A stretch of 64,000 bases of DNA. Source: Medicago truncatula. Its lineage: Eukaryota; Streptophyta; Magnoliopsida; Fabales; Fabaceae. The DNA lies in assembly GCF_003473485.1 (NCBI RefSeq), contig NC_053045.1, positions 63,861,994 through 63,925,993 of the forward strand, read 5' to 3'. Below are positions 24,999 through 36,707 of the stretch, in pieces. The translations under genes were made by a program, and so were the position numbers. Each line of letters begins with the position of its first letter. The stretch's first letter is position 1. The notes beneath the pieces were generated by a model. The model did not search any database. It worked only from the letters and a program-made list of their open reading frames with translations, and had not been told where the DNA came from.

Positions 24999-26141
24999 TT
25001 ACCTTTTCTTCTTATTCTTTTCCTCTACGAGTTTCTGCTTCTTGCTTTGAACACTTCGATTCATCATCAAACTAGGTTTGACAAGGCTTCCAACACAAAC
25101 AGTTCCTTCAATGGAATTAGGGATTCCTGAAATTCTAACCCAACTCACATCTTTACTAGCAAGGTTATACCAACATAGTTTCTTACTATCTTGTTCAAAC
25201 AGAACCTTATCCCCATTTCTCGAATAACCCAACGGCTTCAAAGATTTCATCAATTTCACATCACGCGGTTGCCCCACCGTAAACATTTTACACCACGAAT
25301 CATGCGATCCATACTCTCTCATAACCCAAACATCAAAACCATCACTCCCTCTATTCTCAATTATACAAAGCATCCCTCGCAACAACGCCACATCCATATC
25401 AAATTTCCCATCTACAGTCCCCGGAAGCGCCACTTCCCTAAAAACCTCAAACCTTAAATCAAAAGCAACTATCAAATCACGTGATTCCGGTTCAAGATCT
25501 CGAGTTACAACCCAATGCAAAGCACCAGAAACAAAAACCCCCATAGTTCTAGCACAACACAAAGCATAAGGCATACTTGGAAGCGTTTTCCAAACATCAG
25601 TTCTCATAGTATAAATCTTAACATGTGAATCAAAACTACGATTATGTAGATCAACAAAATACGAAATGCTAACCAATTTATAATCATCCGTAGCAGAATC
25701 GTAACCGAATCCATAAACATGAGCAGCTAAAAGCGTAGTTATAGTATTGTTTTCATTAGTTTCTTTACGGATTAACGGTTCCGATGGAATAATCCGATGT
25801 TTACGGATCGTAGGATTCCAGAAAGCAATATCATCAGCAATATTGCAGATGCATAGAAGACCGTTGCAGGAACCTAACACCTTGATGCGGTTACTGTAAC
25901 ACATCAAAGGATGATCGAGTTCTTTAACTCTATCCATGGAGTTCAAATCCAATTCGTAGAGACGAGAGTGTTGACGGAGAATGATAACGGAATCTCGAGA
26001 TTTGCTTAGATGAAGAAAAATGAAGTCAGTGCTGTCGATGAGATTTCGCCACCACTTGCAAGTGCTGCGTAGGCGGAGGAGTGGTTTTGCAGGAACACGT
26101 GAGAGGATTTCAGTGGTAACTTCCGTCGGAAGATCTGCCAT
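24999..26141 (-). CDS. CPR1/CPR30-like F-box protein
   Basis: A single uninterrupted ORF of 380 residues. The N-terminus is a typical F-box at about residues 2-45 (LPTEVTTEILSRVPAKPLLR, then STCKWWRNLIDS), which binds SKP1 in SCF ubiquitin ligases. The rest fits an F-box-associated beta-propeller-like domain: GSCNGLLCI, FWNPTIRKH, VYGFGYDSATDDYKLV, VKIYTMRTDVWKTL, GALHWVV, DVWVMREYG and DSWCKMFTV. The order and wording match the Arabidopsis CPR1/CPR30 class, which limits immune-receptor levels; the target here is unknown. The C-terminus is Lys-rich (KKQKLVEEKNKKKR). The ATG at 26,139-26,141 is the first and fits the family. The TAA stop overlaps a GTAATA splice-donor-like sequence, so the final residues could differ in a spliced form. 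Confidence 0.9.
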   Translation of the reverse strand: MADLPTEVTTEILSRVPAKPLLRLRSTCKWWRNLIDSTDFIFLHLSKSRDSVIILRQHSRLYELDLNSMDRVKELDHPLMCYSNRIKVLGSCNGLLCICNIADDIAFWNPTIRKHRIIPSEPLIRKETNENNTITTLLAAHVYGFGYDSATDDYKLVSISYFVDLHNRSFDSHVKIYTMRTDVWKTLPSMPYALCCARTMGVFVSGALHWVVTRDLEPESRDLIVAFDLRFEVFREVALPGTVDGKFDMDVALLRGMLCIIENRGSDGFDVWVMREYGSHDSWCKMFTVGQPRDVKLMKSLKPLGYSRNGDKVLFEQDSKKLCWYNLASKDVSWVRISGIPNSIEGTVCVGSLVKPSLMMNRSVQSKKQKLVEEKNKKKR

Positions 26142-27028
26142 CGTCGGTGATTACGGATTTTGCGGTGGGTTGTTTAAGATACGAGCGAGTTGTCTTAATT
26201 TCTTTTTGGTTTACTTTAGGGTTTGTAAGTTCGGCGAAATCTAGAAAGTACCAATGAGAAAACTGTTGCCACGTTTTACTGTATTATCCTTTATCTTTTA
26301 GAGATTATTTTATTATTTTTATGATATGATAAAATACCAAAAATGGTTGGTATTTGGTATGTATTGGTATTTATTTGCAAATGGACAAGACCTGCTTCTT
26401 TTAGTTTCATTTCATTTTTGTGGGTTGGTATTTCTTTCGGTAGAAGTAATGTGTGGGTGGGTTTGGTATTTGCTAAAGGACAACTTACTTATACTTCAAT
26501 GTGAAACCTAGCTTTCTTTCAGTTAAAACTGACTTGTACTTGCGTCACTTTTTAATTTCATTTGTAAAATTTGTTACTTAAATAATGTCTTTAAACCATT
26601 AGTCTTTTCTAAGTTATAATTATTTATGATATCTTCAATTTTAGAATATCTTCCAAATTGTTATAATCATATAAAATGTATTTTAAGTGAGAGAAAAAAA
26701 CACATAAATTGTCTAAAAATTTATATATGAGTTGTATCCTTTGTAAAATTGTTGTTTCATGTGAATGTGTTATGAGTTGCTTGTTTACTTGGATAGTTAA
26801 ACATGAAAAAATAATGTTTTTATCATGCTTCATTGAAAAAGTAAGAGAGATAGACATATATGATATTGATGTATCATATTTAAAACAAGAGTTGAAATAT
26901 AGAATAGAATTAAATTAAGAGATGATGAGAAATATACAACTTAGCCGCCCTAAATAACACATGACTTATAAAAAAAAAAATTGGTTACAAAGCAAATTAA
27001 AGAAACAACAGAAAAAGAAAAAGAGAAA
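26142..27028. other. F-box promoter side and AT-rich DNA
   Basis: The first 100-200 bases upstream of the F-box ATG would hold its 5' UTR and promoter. The rest is AT-rich with short ORFs that resemble nothing known. Confidence 0.4.
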
Positions 27029-27240
27029 CTAGAGCCTAAGATATAAAGATCCTATTTCATCAGCCTTTGATAGAGGTAGCAGCAAATTCGGAGGGGATGA
27101 GTGAACGGTGAAAACGTTATCAGCTGAGGCTCCAAGCTTGGCCATAAAGTCTGCACACTGGTTGCCCTCCCTAAGCGAGTGCCGAAGAGAGGAATTTGTT
27201 GCGCTTAGGATATCTTTGATGTTCTGAATTAACACTGCAT
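27029..27240 (-). mobile_element. LINE RNase H C-terminal fragment
   Basis: The minus-strand frame contains LRHSLREGNQCADFMAKLGA, the usual end of the RNase H-like domain at the C-terminus of plant LINE ORF2, followed by a stop. It may be the 3' part of the LINE whose other pieces are at 28,080-28,188 and 29,132-29,700, separated by inserted DNA. Confidence 0.75.
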
Positions 27241-27512
27241 AAATGTTACTGAATAAAATTTATCTTAAAGTTTAGAAAGATAAAAAAATTGCAGAAAAGA
27301 TATACAATTAATCTTCTTTGAAAGTTTCTAATTCTGTTTGGAAAATTGACATATCATTTATGTCATAAATCAACATAAATGATAAACAAACACATAAATT
27401 TAGACACAAATACAACACCAGTGTCATTTTCGTAAGTCTAATTAAAATACAAGGACAAAATCCTAGTTTTCTCTCTCTATTTTGCCAGACTCACTCTTCT
27501 CTCCCTCATCGT

Positions 27513-27549
<37 letters not shown>

Positions 27550-28080
27550 CTAACTTCTTCATATGATCTAGTGTGGTTTTAAGGCGGAGGAGAGAAGAGG
27601 TTTGATTGTGGCAGTGATGGAGGACGTTGATGTAGGATGCGACAGTGGTGAAGGAGCTCGTGGGTGGTGATCGAATCTGAGAGGATCGGAGAAGAAAGAG
27701 ATAGTTGTCGGTGAGACAGTGATGGTGACGGATCTGAGAGGATTGCAGAGCTCAGGCGACAGTGACGGTGATGGTGGTGGTGAGGACAGTGATAGCGGTG
27801 ATGGATGGTGGTGACTGTATTGTGCACGTAGATATGAGTAGAGGTGGTGGTGCTAATCGGAGAACGGCGGTAATGGTGGTGAACAGAGATAGTAGAAGGG
27901 TGAGAGTGAGAGGAGCGGTGGTTGGTCGTTGGGTGGGTGGGAGATGAGAGATGAGAAATTTGTAGGAGAGGGAGAGAAGAGAGAGAAAGAGAAGAAAAAA
28001 AACTAAAAATACGTATATTATACGGTGGTGTCTGTATTGTGTTTAAAATTATGTGTTCAGTTATCAAAACTCATAAATCA
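27236..28080. other. Insert-like DNA with a CT microsatellite and GGTGGT-rich stretch
   Basis: A (CT)n run at 27,517-27,546 is followed by a low-complexity GGTGGT/GTGATGG-rich region at about 27,590-27,960. The long minus-strand frame there (Ser/His/Thr-rich) is a composition artefact. The block separates two pieces that both look like the same LINE, so it may be a later insertion, but I found no clear duplication at its edges. Confidence 0.4.
27517..27546. repeat. (CT)15 microsatellite
   Basis: Perfect CT dinucleotide run of 30 bases. Confidence 0.95.
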
Positions 28081-29700
28081 ATGACTTACAATTTCAATAT
28101 ACACCTTTGGTACACCCATCTCACCAAGCCATACTAGAACTTCTTTGAGGATGATAACATCTACTTCAATTGGTGGTGTGGTCCATTGTAGGGTTGAGCA
28201 TTGGATCAGTTCAGTTTGGGTTCGGGTCCAAACCCCTAATCTGAACCAACCCACGAGTTACACATTAAAACTTAAACATAATCATATTAAATTTCGGTTT
28301 GTTCGGTTTTTCGGGTTATACCCTCTTCCTTTTTTTAAATATTTTTTCTCATATTTTTTAGTCTAGATCTTCGCTGTGATTTTTCTTGGTCTAGATCTGC
28401 ATGTTATACCTTTTAAACCAACAAATAAGATTCACATATTAACAACGCAACCAACAACAACAAACATAATTTTGGAGCATGCTCTCATGGTTCTTTGCTT
28501 CATCTTTGCAACCAACAACAAGAAAAAGCTTGAAAGAAACGATTTTGAGAGAAGAAGCTATAATTTTATGAAAAAATGATGCGGCTGAAAGATGAAAGTT
28601 TGAGAGAAGAAACGAAAAAGGAGAAACTAAAGACTATGCTTTGAGAAATAAAATTAAGAGAATAAATAATTTTGAGAGAGAAGAGTTTGTTGTGTGCCAG
28701 ATTTGAATGAATGATGCGGCTGCTAGGTTTGTGAAATGATGCGGTATATTTGAATGAATGAATGATGCCAGATTTAAATGAATGATGCTGCTTGCGTTTT
28801 ATACTAATACAATTTTGGGCTAAGGGAGAATTGGGCTTCAGAGAACAAATTAGGACCTAGGATACACTCAACATTATTTTAGAAAGTATAGGCTTGTGTA
28901 TTGTAAGCAGTAAAAAAAAAAAAAAAAAACTATCTAGTTATGTAGGGTTGGTCGGGTTACTTTCGATTTTGATGGGTCCAAAATAGCCATCCGAACTGAA
29001 CCAAATATACCCATAATAACTCGCAAAGTTCACCCAACCAGCCTGTGACTTATTTTAATCCGAATCGAATGCGTGAATTAACATCGGTTTGGTCATGTAA
29101 ACTTGGGTTGACCCCGTAATTACCCACCCTAGTTCATTGAACAAAGTTTCTTTTACAAAATACCATTCAACTTTGTGCAAACACATACCTACTCTAAAGC
29201 ACCTTTAACCCATGTAGAGGGTTGCATCTATATTTCTTTTTGGTTCTTCATTTAGGATTTTGTCCACTGGTATTGTGCCTGCATGTCTCCTTTGATGAGC
29301 TTCGGCTCCCATCCCTTGAATACAAGACCAATCACGAAGCATATCATGTGTTCGTCGTATAAAAGTCTTTTTCTCTTATTTATGACTCATTATGTCGCCT
29401 CTATTGACACTATATTGTAACAAATTCAAACATGATTCAGTTAGAAAGTGTTTGCAGAACCTGGACTGAAAGCTCAACAAAACTGTCAGCACGATACATC
29501 GATGATTTATTGTACTCCGAAAACCAGTAACATCCCATATATGTTTTGCTTTCTCACAGTTGATAAAAACAAGAGACTCATTAATGTCATATTTATCATA
29601 GTTTGAAATGCAATGTTCACAAGTATAAGTTTTTTCGTACACGTCGACGATATGACATCGAGTTACAAACCACATGTTTAAGTTCTAAGTATCTATAACT
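28080..29700 (-). mobile_element. LINE ORF2 remnant split by a hAT-type element
   Basis: From 29,700 downward the minus strand encodes a reverse-transcriptase zinc-binding fragment (CEHCISNYDKYDINESLVF, then NCEKAKHIWDVTGF) and the start of an RNase H domain. It resumes below 28,188 with an RNase H piece (VLVWLGEMGVPKVYIE). Stops and frame changes show it is dead. The hAT-type element at 28,189-29,131 sits exactly at the break. Confidence 0.75.
28189..29131. mobile_element. Non-autonomous hAT-type element with 8-bp TSD
   Basis: The element starts TAGGGTTGAGCA and ends TTACCCACCCTA, imperfect terminal inverted repeats. It is flanked by GTCCATTG (28,181-28,188) and GTTCATTG (29,132-29,139), an 8-base duplication with one mismatch, the size made by hAT transposases. 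The interior has CGGGTT-type subterminal phrases near both ends, local copies of AATGATGCGGCT-like sequence near 28,710-28,790, and no transposase ORF. Confidence 0.78.
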
Positions 29701-30386
29701 TGAATCATATCATGTTAGATCATTTTTATTTAAAATATCGTTAGAAAATGATCATATTGGCATAATTTTTCTAAAGGGACAAGCCAAGACCCTTTAAGAA
29801 TGTAGCTTGTAATGAATCATTTTTATTTTTGTTTTAAATTTGGAGAAGAGAAAATTTTATTGATAAAAGTGACATGAATAACCAAATTACAACTGTCTTG
29901 GGTGAAATTCAAACTATAAATATAAGGCAAATTCTATGATACATCTAACAATTTGAATGTATTGGTACACTAAATCCTTAAATTAATAGTTAATTGAGTT
30001 ATTTTTTGTAGGAAAAAAATATTTTCTATCACCTATAATTATAACAACTAAATCTTATTTACCAAAAACGTCAACACAATAAAATTTGGTTTTTCTGAAT
30101 TCCTATTACTCATAATTGAGAATTTTGATAATTTTTTACAATAAAGTGAAAAAAAAAAATTAGTATGCTTTTTCTAAAAAATGAAATGTTGTTTTTTCTT
30201 ATAAAATGATATTTTCTAAAATATATATGTCAACAAACACCTATTTCTTTCATAAAAAATGATAGTTAATTTATAAAAATGTAAGCGAGAGTACCGGTAC
30301 ACCTTAATTTGCGGGTGTACCGTAAAAGTTCCCTAAATATAATAATAATTCCAACCTGTATAATTAAAAGGCCATGAATATATAAT
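29701..30386. other. AT-rich non-coding DNA
   Basis: No gene. A weak element may span about 29,925-30,345, where TGTATTGGTACACTAAAT and GTACCGGTACACCTTAATTT stand near the two sides, but the ends could not be fixed. Confidence 0.35.
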
Positions 30387-30884
30387 TAGTGATATTGCAA
30401 ATGCTACGGAAGTTCAAATTATTTAAGACTCTGTTTGATAAAAGAAACTAATAGATGATAAATTAGTTTATAATAGATGAACTTATATCGAATGACTTAT
30501 AGGTTAGCTTATAGTTAATAGCGGATAAAATAGTTGGTTGAATTTGTAGTGTTTTACCAAATTAGCAGTTGTAGTAGCTTATATTAATATAAAATGACAT
30601 AAAAAAATATGTATTTATATTTAATTAATATTTATTTTTTTCAATTATGACTGCAGAGGTAAAATTGAGATGAAAAGTGATAAGTCATAAACTACTTGAA
30701 TTAGCTTATCACATACCGCTATAATCTCATAAAATTAAGCTTTAAGCTCGTGAAAAAATATTATTATCAAACGAGTCTTTTTTAATAAAATAAACTTATA
30801 AGACGTAAGCTACAGGGATCTTACTAAACACCCCCAAATAACTAGTGGTATTGCAAATGCTAAGCAAGTTCAATTTATTTAAGT
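30387..30884. mobile_element. MITE with TIRs flanked by 42-bp direct repeats
   Basis: An AT-rich element at about 30,427-30,778 has matching ends AAGACTCTGTTTGATAA and TTATCAAACGAGTCTT. It is flanked by two similar direct repeats: TAGTGATATTGCAAATGCTA at 30,387 and TAGTGGTATTGCAAATGCTA at 30,843, each running on for about 42 bases to TTATTTAAG. No ORF is present. Confidence 0.65.
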
Positions 30885-31833
30885 AACTCAATAGTCCAGA
30901 AAAACAAGAAGCAAAAACATGATAATACTAGTTATTAAGCCTTTTTACTTTCAAGATTTAGAAGAAGGAAAAAAAAAAAAAAAAAGACCCGAACTATCGA
31001 TTACACATCAATATTCATATTTAGTCTTGAGGAACACATCCGCTAAAACGGTCTTCGATTGAAGAGAGGCCTTGAGAATCTTCAATCCCTAATGTAAAAT
31101 TACAACAAACAAAAATTGTAAATGTGATAGATTAAAATTAAATATCAATTAAAATAACAATATTAGAAGAAAAAAAAATTATGAGCTTATGAAACAGTTA
31201 CATCCATACCATGCAAGGCTGAAGATGTAGAGACTGATTTCTTAAAAATAAACCGAATTGTTATATTGACATTTTTAGTTTTGTTCGATTAGTTTGTTTT
31301 TTTATATAGTTATTTTGATGGAGAATTGAACCAAACTGGATTGTTACAACCCTGCTCATGAACTAACCCGAGTAGCTACATAAACTGTTGATACTTATGA
31401 TTTTGATGGTTTCCCTTTATTTTATCGAACAAATTATCGCTAATGATATGATATACCTTTAACACTTAGAAAAAAAATTAAGTAATTGAAACAAAAACAA
31501 AAAAACAATTAAAGACAAAGTGTTTTCTTAGCCAAAATTAGTTTTAAACAACGAAAGCATTAGTTTAGTTTTTAGAAAAATGCTAAAATGCAAGACACTT
31601 TTTTTTTTTTTACAAGAAAATGCAAGACACTATTTGCCGTCACACACGCACGAATGTACTATACTACAACACACAATTATGTGAAAAATTCTTTCTTGAT
31701 TTGGTTATTTAATTTTCTAACGTCTAATTTTTTGTTTACATGTTATAGTTTTTTTATTTTTTTGAATAATGTTTTGGTTTTTTTTATGAGTACTTGTCAT
31801 AATAAAAAATTGTATTTGATACATTTTAGGCAC
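30885..31833. other. AT-rich non-coding DNA
   Basis: No supported gene. Contains A- and T-runs and a phrase repeat GCAAGACAC at about 31,590 and 31,622 (a 33-base local duplication). Confidence 0.4.
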
Positions 31834-34540
31834 ATGTGTTTGGTTTACAAGAGAAGTTATGAAGAGAGAAATAGGTGAGAGAGAAGTTGTGAAGAGAGAA
31901 ATAAGTGAGAAATTAGTCGCCACGGCTTCAGTTTTAGTGAATGGTAGCCCTGCGGATGAGTTTCCCCTTGAGAGGGGTTTACGTCAGGGTGACCCTCTAT
32001 CCCCCTTTTTGTTTTTGTTAGCAGCAGAAGAACTCAATGTGTTGATGAAAGCCTTGATGGAAGCAAATATATTCACGGGATACAGGGTGGGGGGCGCTAA
32101 TCCAGTAGTAGTGTCTCATTTAGAATTTGCTGATGACACGCTCTTAATAGGGAATAAAAGTTGGGCTAATGTTCGTGCTTTACGGGCTGAAAGTTAATTT
32201 CCATAAAAGCTCTCTGGTTGGGATCAATATTAATGCCTCTTGGCTGTCTGAAGCGGCTTCTGTGCTGGGTTGCAAAATGGGTAAAGTTCTGTTTCTCTAT
32301 TTGGGTATTCCGATTGGAGGCGATCCGCGTCGGTTATTATTTTGGAAGCCTGTTATTAATCGTATTAAATCTAGATTGTCTATTTGGCATAGTCGGTTCC
32401 TCTCCTTTGGTGGTCGCCTGATTCTTCTCAAATCCGTCCTAAATGTGCTTCCTGTCTATGTTCTTTCCTTTTTCAAAGCTCCGTCGGGTATAATCTCTTC
32501 CATTGAATCTTTGTTAAATAAATTTTTTTGGGGGGTAGTGAGGAAAAAAGAAAAATTTCTTGGATTGGTTGGAATTCTTTGTGTTTGAGGAGGGAGTATG
32601 GAGGGTTGGGTGTTAGGAGGTTGAGAGAGTTTAACTTTGCTTTGTTAGGGAAATGGTGTTGGAGGTTGTTAGTAGATAGAGATGGATTATGGTATAGGGT
32701 GTTGGTGGCTAGGTATGGTGTGGAGGATGGTGGTTTGGAGGATGGGGGCCGGAGTTGTTCTTCTTGGTGGAGGGAGATAGTCATGATCAGAGATGGGATA
32801 GGCGAGGGTGGGGAGGGTTGGTTTGCGGATTGTGTTAGGATGAGGGTGGGAGATGGAGCCACAACAGATTTTTGGCGAGATTGTTGGTGTGGTAGTGTTC
32901 CTTTGTGTAAGCGCTTTAGGCGACTATATGACTTAGCTGTCAATAAAGTAATCACAGTAAGGAACATGTTCTTGTTGGGGGTGGAGGAGGGTGGCGGAGC
33001 GTGGCAGTGGTGACGTGGATTTGGTAGAGGAGTGTAGCGATTTATTACTAACAATCTCTTTGCAGGAAACAGAAACTGACAGGTGGTTGTGGTTACCGGA
33101 TCAGACTGGAGGATATACTGTTCATGGTGTGTATGATATGTTGACATCACAGGAACAACCTCATGTTTATCAAAATATGGAGTTAATTTGGCATAAACAA
33201 GTTCCTCTAAAAGTTTCAATCCTTGCTTGGCGGCTATTGAGGGATCGCTTACCTACAAAATACAATTTGGCAGATCGCGAATTGTGGCCTATGGTGCGGG
33301 CTTGGCTTGGTGTCGAAGGGGTAGATTCTCTTACTATTTCAGATCATTTTATGCAATTTATTGAATATGCAGGAGGCTTGAAATCCCATCGATCCTTATT
33401 TCATTTGATTTGGCTGCAATGTGTTTGGGTTTTATGGAACGAACGGAATGACAAGTTATTTAGAAACCGTCAAAGTTCTATGCCACTTTTGTTAGATAAA
33501 GTAAAATCTCATACCTTGTGGTGGTTGAAAGCTAGTAATGTGGTCTTTAATTTTGGTATACATAATTGGTGGTCGAGCCCGCTTTCATGCATGGGCATCG
33601 ATTGACTATGTTGCAATTTGACAGGATGTTGCTCTTTCCGTGATTGTTATGGCACGCCTTGTGCTTCAACAATTATGTTGTTCATGGTAATATAATTCAT
33701 TTTGGTTTCTTCAAAAAAAAGAAATAAGTGAGAAATAGAGTAGATTTGATGTATTATTTGATAGAAGAGAAAAAGAGGAGAAATGGAGCGGAGAGAAGTG
33801 CTTACTATCATTGAAAGGACTAAACCACCCCTACAAAAATCTCTCATCAAATTTATTTTGTTTCATAATTCAATTAATAATTTTTTTTTGGTTACATTCA
33901 ATTAATTAATTTAATTTAACTAATTAATGAAATTTTTGATCAAATAAATTAAGTTTTTTTAGTCAAATTAATGATTTTTTTGTTATAAATAAATTGATGA
34001 ATTCAATTTTTAGAAATCAATTAAATTCCTTTTAATTGAAGCTGAGTTGTTTCTTTGCTGCGATCTCTCGCTGGTGGATGAGAATAATTTTTGAAGCTTT
34101 AAAAAAATTCTTGTGAAGCTTAATTGAGGCTTTAAAAAAAATCCTCAATAAATTGAAACTTGAAAAAAATTCCTTTTAGAATAACATCAATGTTGCCTCA
34201 ATTAAATTCCTTTTCATGTTCACAATCACAATTCACAAGTACAGTTGGTTCCTCCTTCAACAAAAAAAAAAAAAAGTATAGTTGGTGTGCAATTCATCCA
34301 CGTGAATGCAATTATCAATTGAAGGAAAGGGCAAAATTGGAACAATAAAGACTATAAACTTCTCTCTCATTTCTTCTCTATTTTGGGGAGAAGATAAAAA
34401 GTGATGGGATCCATTGTTTTTTAATCTCTTTTATCTTATTTCTCTGCATTCTAAATAAGAGAAAACTACTATCTCTTCTCTATTTCTCTCTTCTTTCTTT
34501 CTCTCTTCCTTATTTCTCTTCAACCAAACACAGTGTAAAT
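31834..34540. mobile_element. Possible TGTGTTTGGTT-type MITE interrupted by a LINE
   Basis: GAGA-rich sequence after TGTGTTTGGTT near 31,836 has an inverse counterpart ending in AACCAAACACA near 34,527-34,537 (CTCTCTTC-rich before it). The LINE at 31,914-33,719 lies inside. The termini resemble plant MITEs that begin with this phrase, but the arms are low in complexity and the assignment is tentative. Confidence 0.35.
31914..33719 (+). mobile_element. 5'-truncated LINE with 17-bp TSD
   Basis: The insert is bounded by identical 17-base copies of AGAAATAAGTGAGAAAT at 31,897-31,913 and 33,720-33,736 and ends in an A-run after TTTGGTTTCTTC. It contains the second half of LINE ORF2: reverse-transcriptase pieces (RGLRQGDPLSPFLFLLAAEE, then LEFADDTLLIG with the catalytic Asp pair), the thumb region (VLFLYLGIPIGGDPRR, FGGRLILLKSVL), and zinc-binding region (WLWLPDQTGGYTVHGVYDML, VPLKVSILAWRLLRDRLPT). 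Frameshifts occur near 32,190, 32,555 and 32,990, and the Cys/His knuckle after RLPTKYNL is deleted. It is an inactive, 5'-truncated copy. Confidence 0.9.
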
Positions 34541-35560
34541 ATGATTATATTATTTTAGAAATTTAAATATTGTTTTGTCATGTTGTGTGAGGGCATAGCC
34601 ATAGCCAATTTCCTCCACTTATATTTTTGAGCTTTTTTTCCATCTTTTCTAAATTGCACACTTTTGGTCTCTTAAATTAGTACATGAAAATAATTTCTTT
34701 CGAAGGACAGTACATTTAGCAAAAACATTTGACACTTTAATTTCTTTATTTTTTTTGTTCCATATTGATCTCTTAAGTGACAAATGTTTGTAATTTATAG
34801 GATCAAAACAAATCCATAAAAATTAATTGATTTAAGGAAGAAAAAGAAATCGACACAGTTTAAAGAACTTAAACAAATTGATCATTCTATAAAATTATCT
34901 ACATACTTTATTTCTTTTTTTTGACAAGACATACTTGAAGAGGCCAAAATGGCCTCTCGTGCCATATATAGCACCGCTGGATTAAGAATTTTTTGGTATA
35001 AAAGAAGATGATTAAGGATTAATTTTTTTTTGAGGGATGATTAAGGATTAATGGAATTTTGTTTATTATTGTAAATAAAATGATATGAAAAATGGTTATT
35101 CCAAATCACAATTGCCATGTCACTATCACATCATTAAAATTTACGGCGGCGCAAAAAAATCGTTTATTTTGTTAATAGGGGGATGAAAAAGCTAGTTTTA
35201 GAAAAAGAAAGACTAAAAGTTCAAAAATATGTAAATATGAGAATAAGAGTGTATTTAAGCCAAAACCTTTCAAAGAGGGGGAGCTTTCGAACTTTGTCAA
35301 TTTATTTTTTGAATTGTGGGTTCAACTTGGATGAAGTAATTTTTTTTTTTAGTTGGATTGTAAGGTAGTGATAGATAGTGTCATCCAAATAAAAAAGACA
35401 ATTCTTATTTTGATTTTATAATTTGCGAGTGTATTTCTTCTTTGTCTATTTTTAGTCAAACATGTTTGATAGAATTCATAGGAGACAAACTAACGTACTA
35501 GTAATCCATGAGTTAACTCTCGAGCTGCTATATAAAAGATTAGTGTTCATGAGTTTTTTT
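33737..35560. other. AT-rich intergenic DNA
   Basis: No gene supported. Includes TTAATTAATT-rich stretches, and near 34,940 GAGGCCAAAATGGCCTC, a short perfect hairpin. Small ORFs here have no recognisable features. Confidence 0.4.
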
Positions 35561-35581
35561 TTATTGTATTGAAAAAGTTAT

Positions 35582-36686
35582 TTTTTTTTTTAAAGAAACT
35601 AAAATGAAATTTATTCAAAACGCAAAGAATCCTAGCGAGGACGAGGAATGCTAGATTAGGAATATTAAAGTAGCAACATACAAAGGAAAGGTGTATCGTG
35701 TATATGCGGAACGCCCAAACAAACAACCCATACATCAAATATAAACTTCTACAAACAAACTAAAAACACCTTCAAACTTCAACAAATAAACAAAAAACAC
35801 CCTCTACTGAGGCCCCTGAAACCAATAAAAACTAAACACCAAAACCAAGAAGTCATCTCCAAAAACTAAAGTCTAAACACCCGCGCAATAGCAGAAACAA
35901 CCCCTCCAAAATAACCATCAAACCTACCAAAACTCGTGTAATCGCACTTTGCTTTTCTTCTGCAGTTGAGCGCAATTAAACACATGTAAACACCCGAAAA
36001 ATCACCACCTAGAAAACACATACAAACCCACAAAATCACAATGAACTGGCTTGAAACAAGCAACACCGTCTAACAAAAACCACAAAAAACATAACTACCA
36101 CCACTAGCCACTACAACACACCACCATAAAAACCAGCACCACCACCACCAAAATTATCATTAACCACCACAAAAACCACCATTAATCCTCACCAAAAACT
36201 AGTACCAGCCACCACTAGCATCACCACCAAAAACTAACACCGGCCACCACGAGCATCACCATCAAAAATCACCACGAGCACCACCACAAAAAATTCAGTA
36301 TCAACACCACCATGGAAACCACCACGAACCACCACATCAAAAAATTCATCAAAATCATAACAAATCATATGCAGACACATATCACCACGTGACCGATCTA
36401 TCACCACCTACGTTGCGAGCAAACAAAACCTACATCCACCGTCAAGAAAGAAAGCGGATCTAATATCAACCATCGCATACCGAAAAGACAAACTCAAGCC
36501 ATCGGTGTTGAACTATCAGAGAAATAGAGCCGCAACACATTTCACGACTCCACAAGAGATCGACCTTTGGAACCACCGCCAAAATCACCGTACAAGACCA
36601 TCGGCATATCTGGAGGTAGGTGGTGCGGAGGGCTTAAGCCGCTCGTCGCACCACCAATAACGGCCTCTACATGGAAACAAGATTGA
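35582..36686 (-). mobile_element. T/G-rich retro-insertion with 21-bp TSD
   Basis: Identical 21-base sequences at 35,561-35,581 and 36,687-36,707 (core ATTGTATTGAAAAAGTTA) flank this 1.1-kb block. A T-run at its left edge is the poly(A) tail of a minus-strand insert, preceded (minus strand) by TTGAATAAATTTCATTTTAG, typical of plant LINE 3' ends. The body is strikingly A/C-rich on the + strand (many CCACCA units at 36,060-36,330), so the sense strand is T/G-rich. There is no long ORF. It is probably a non-autonomous or internally deleted LINE or SINE-like element, or a retrotransposed non-coding transcript. Confidence 0.78.
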
Positions 36687-36707
36687 TTATTGTATTGAAA
36701 AAGTTAT

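Noticed and set aside
27579..28067. 162-codon minus-strand ORF rich in Ser, His and Pro
   Set aside because: The ORF arises from GGTGGT-type low-complexity DNA; no domain, start context or conservation can be argued.
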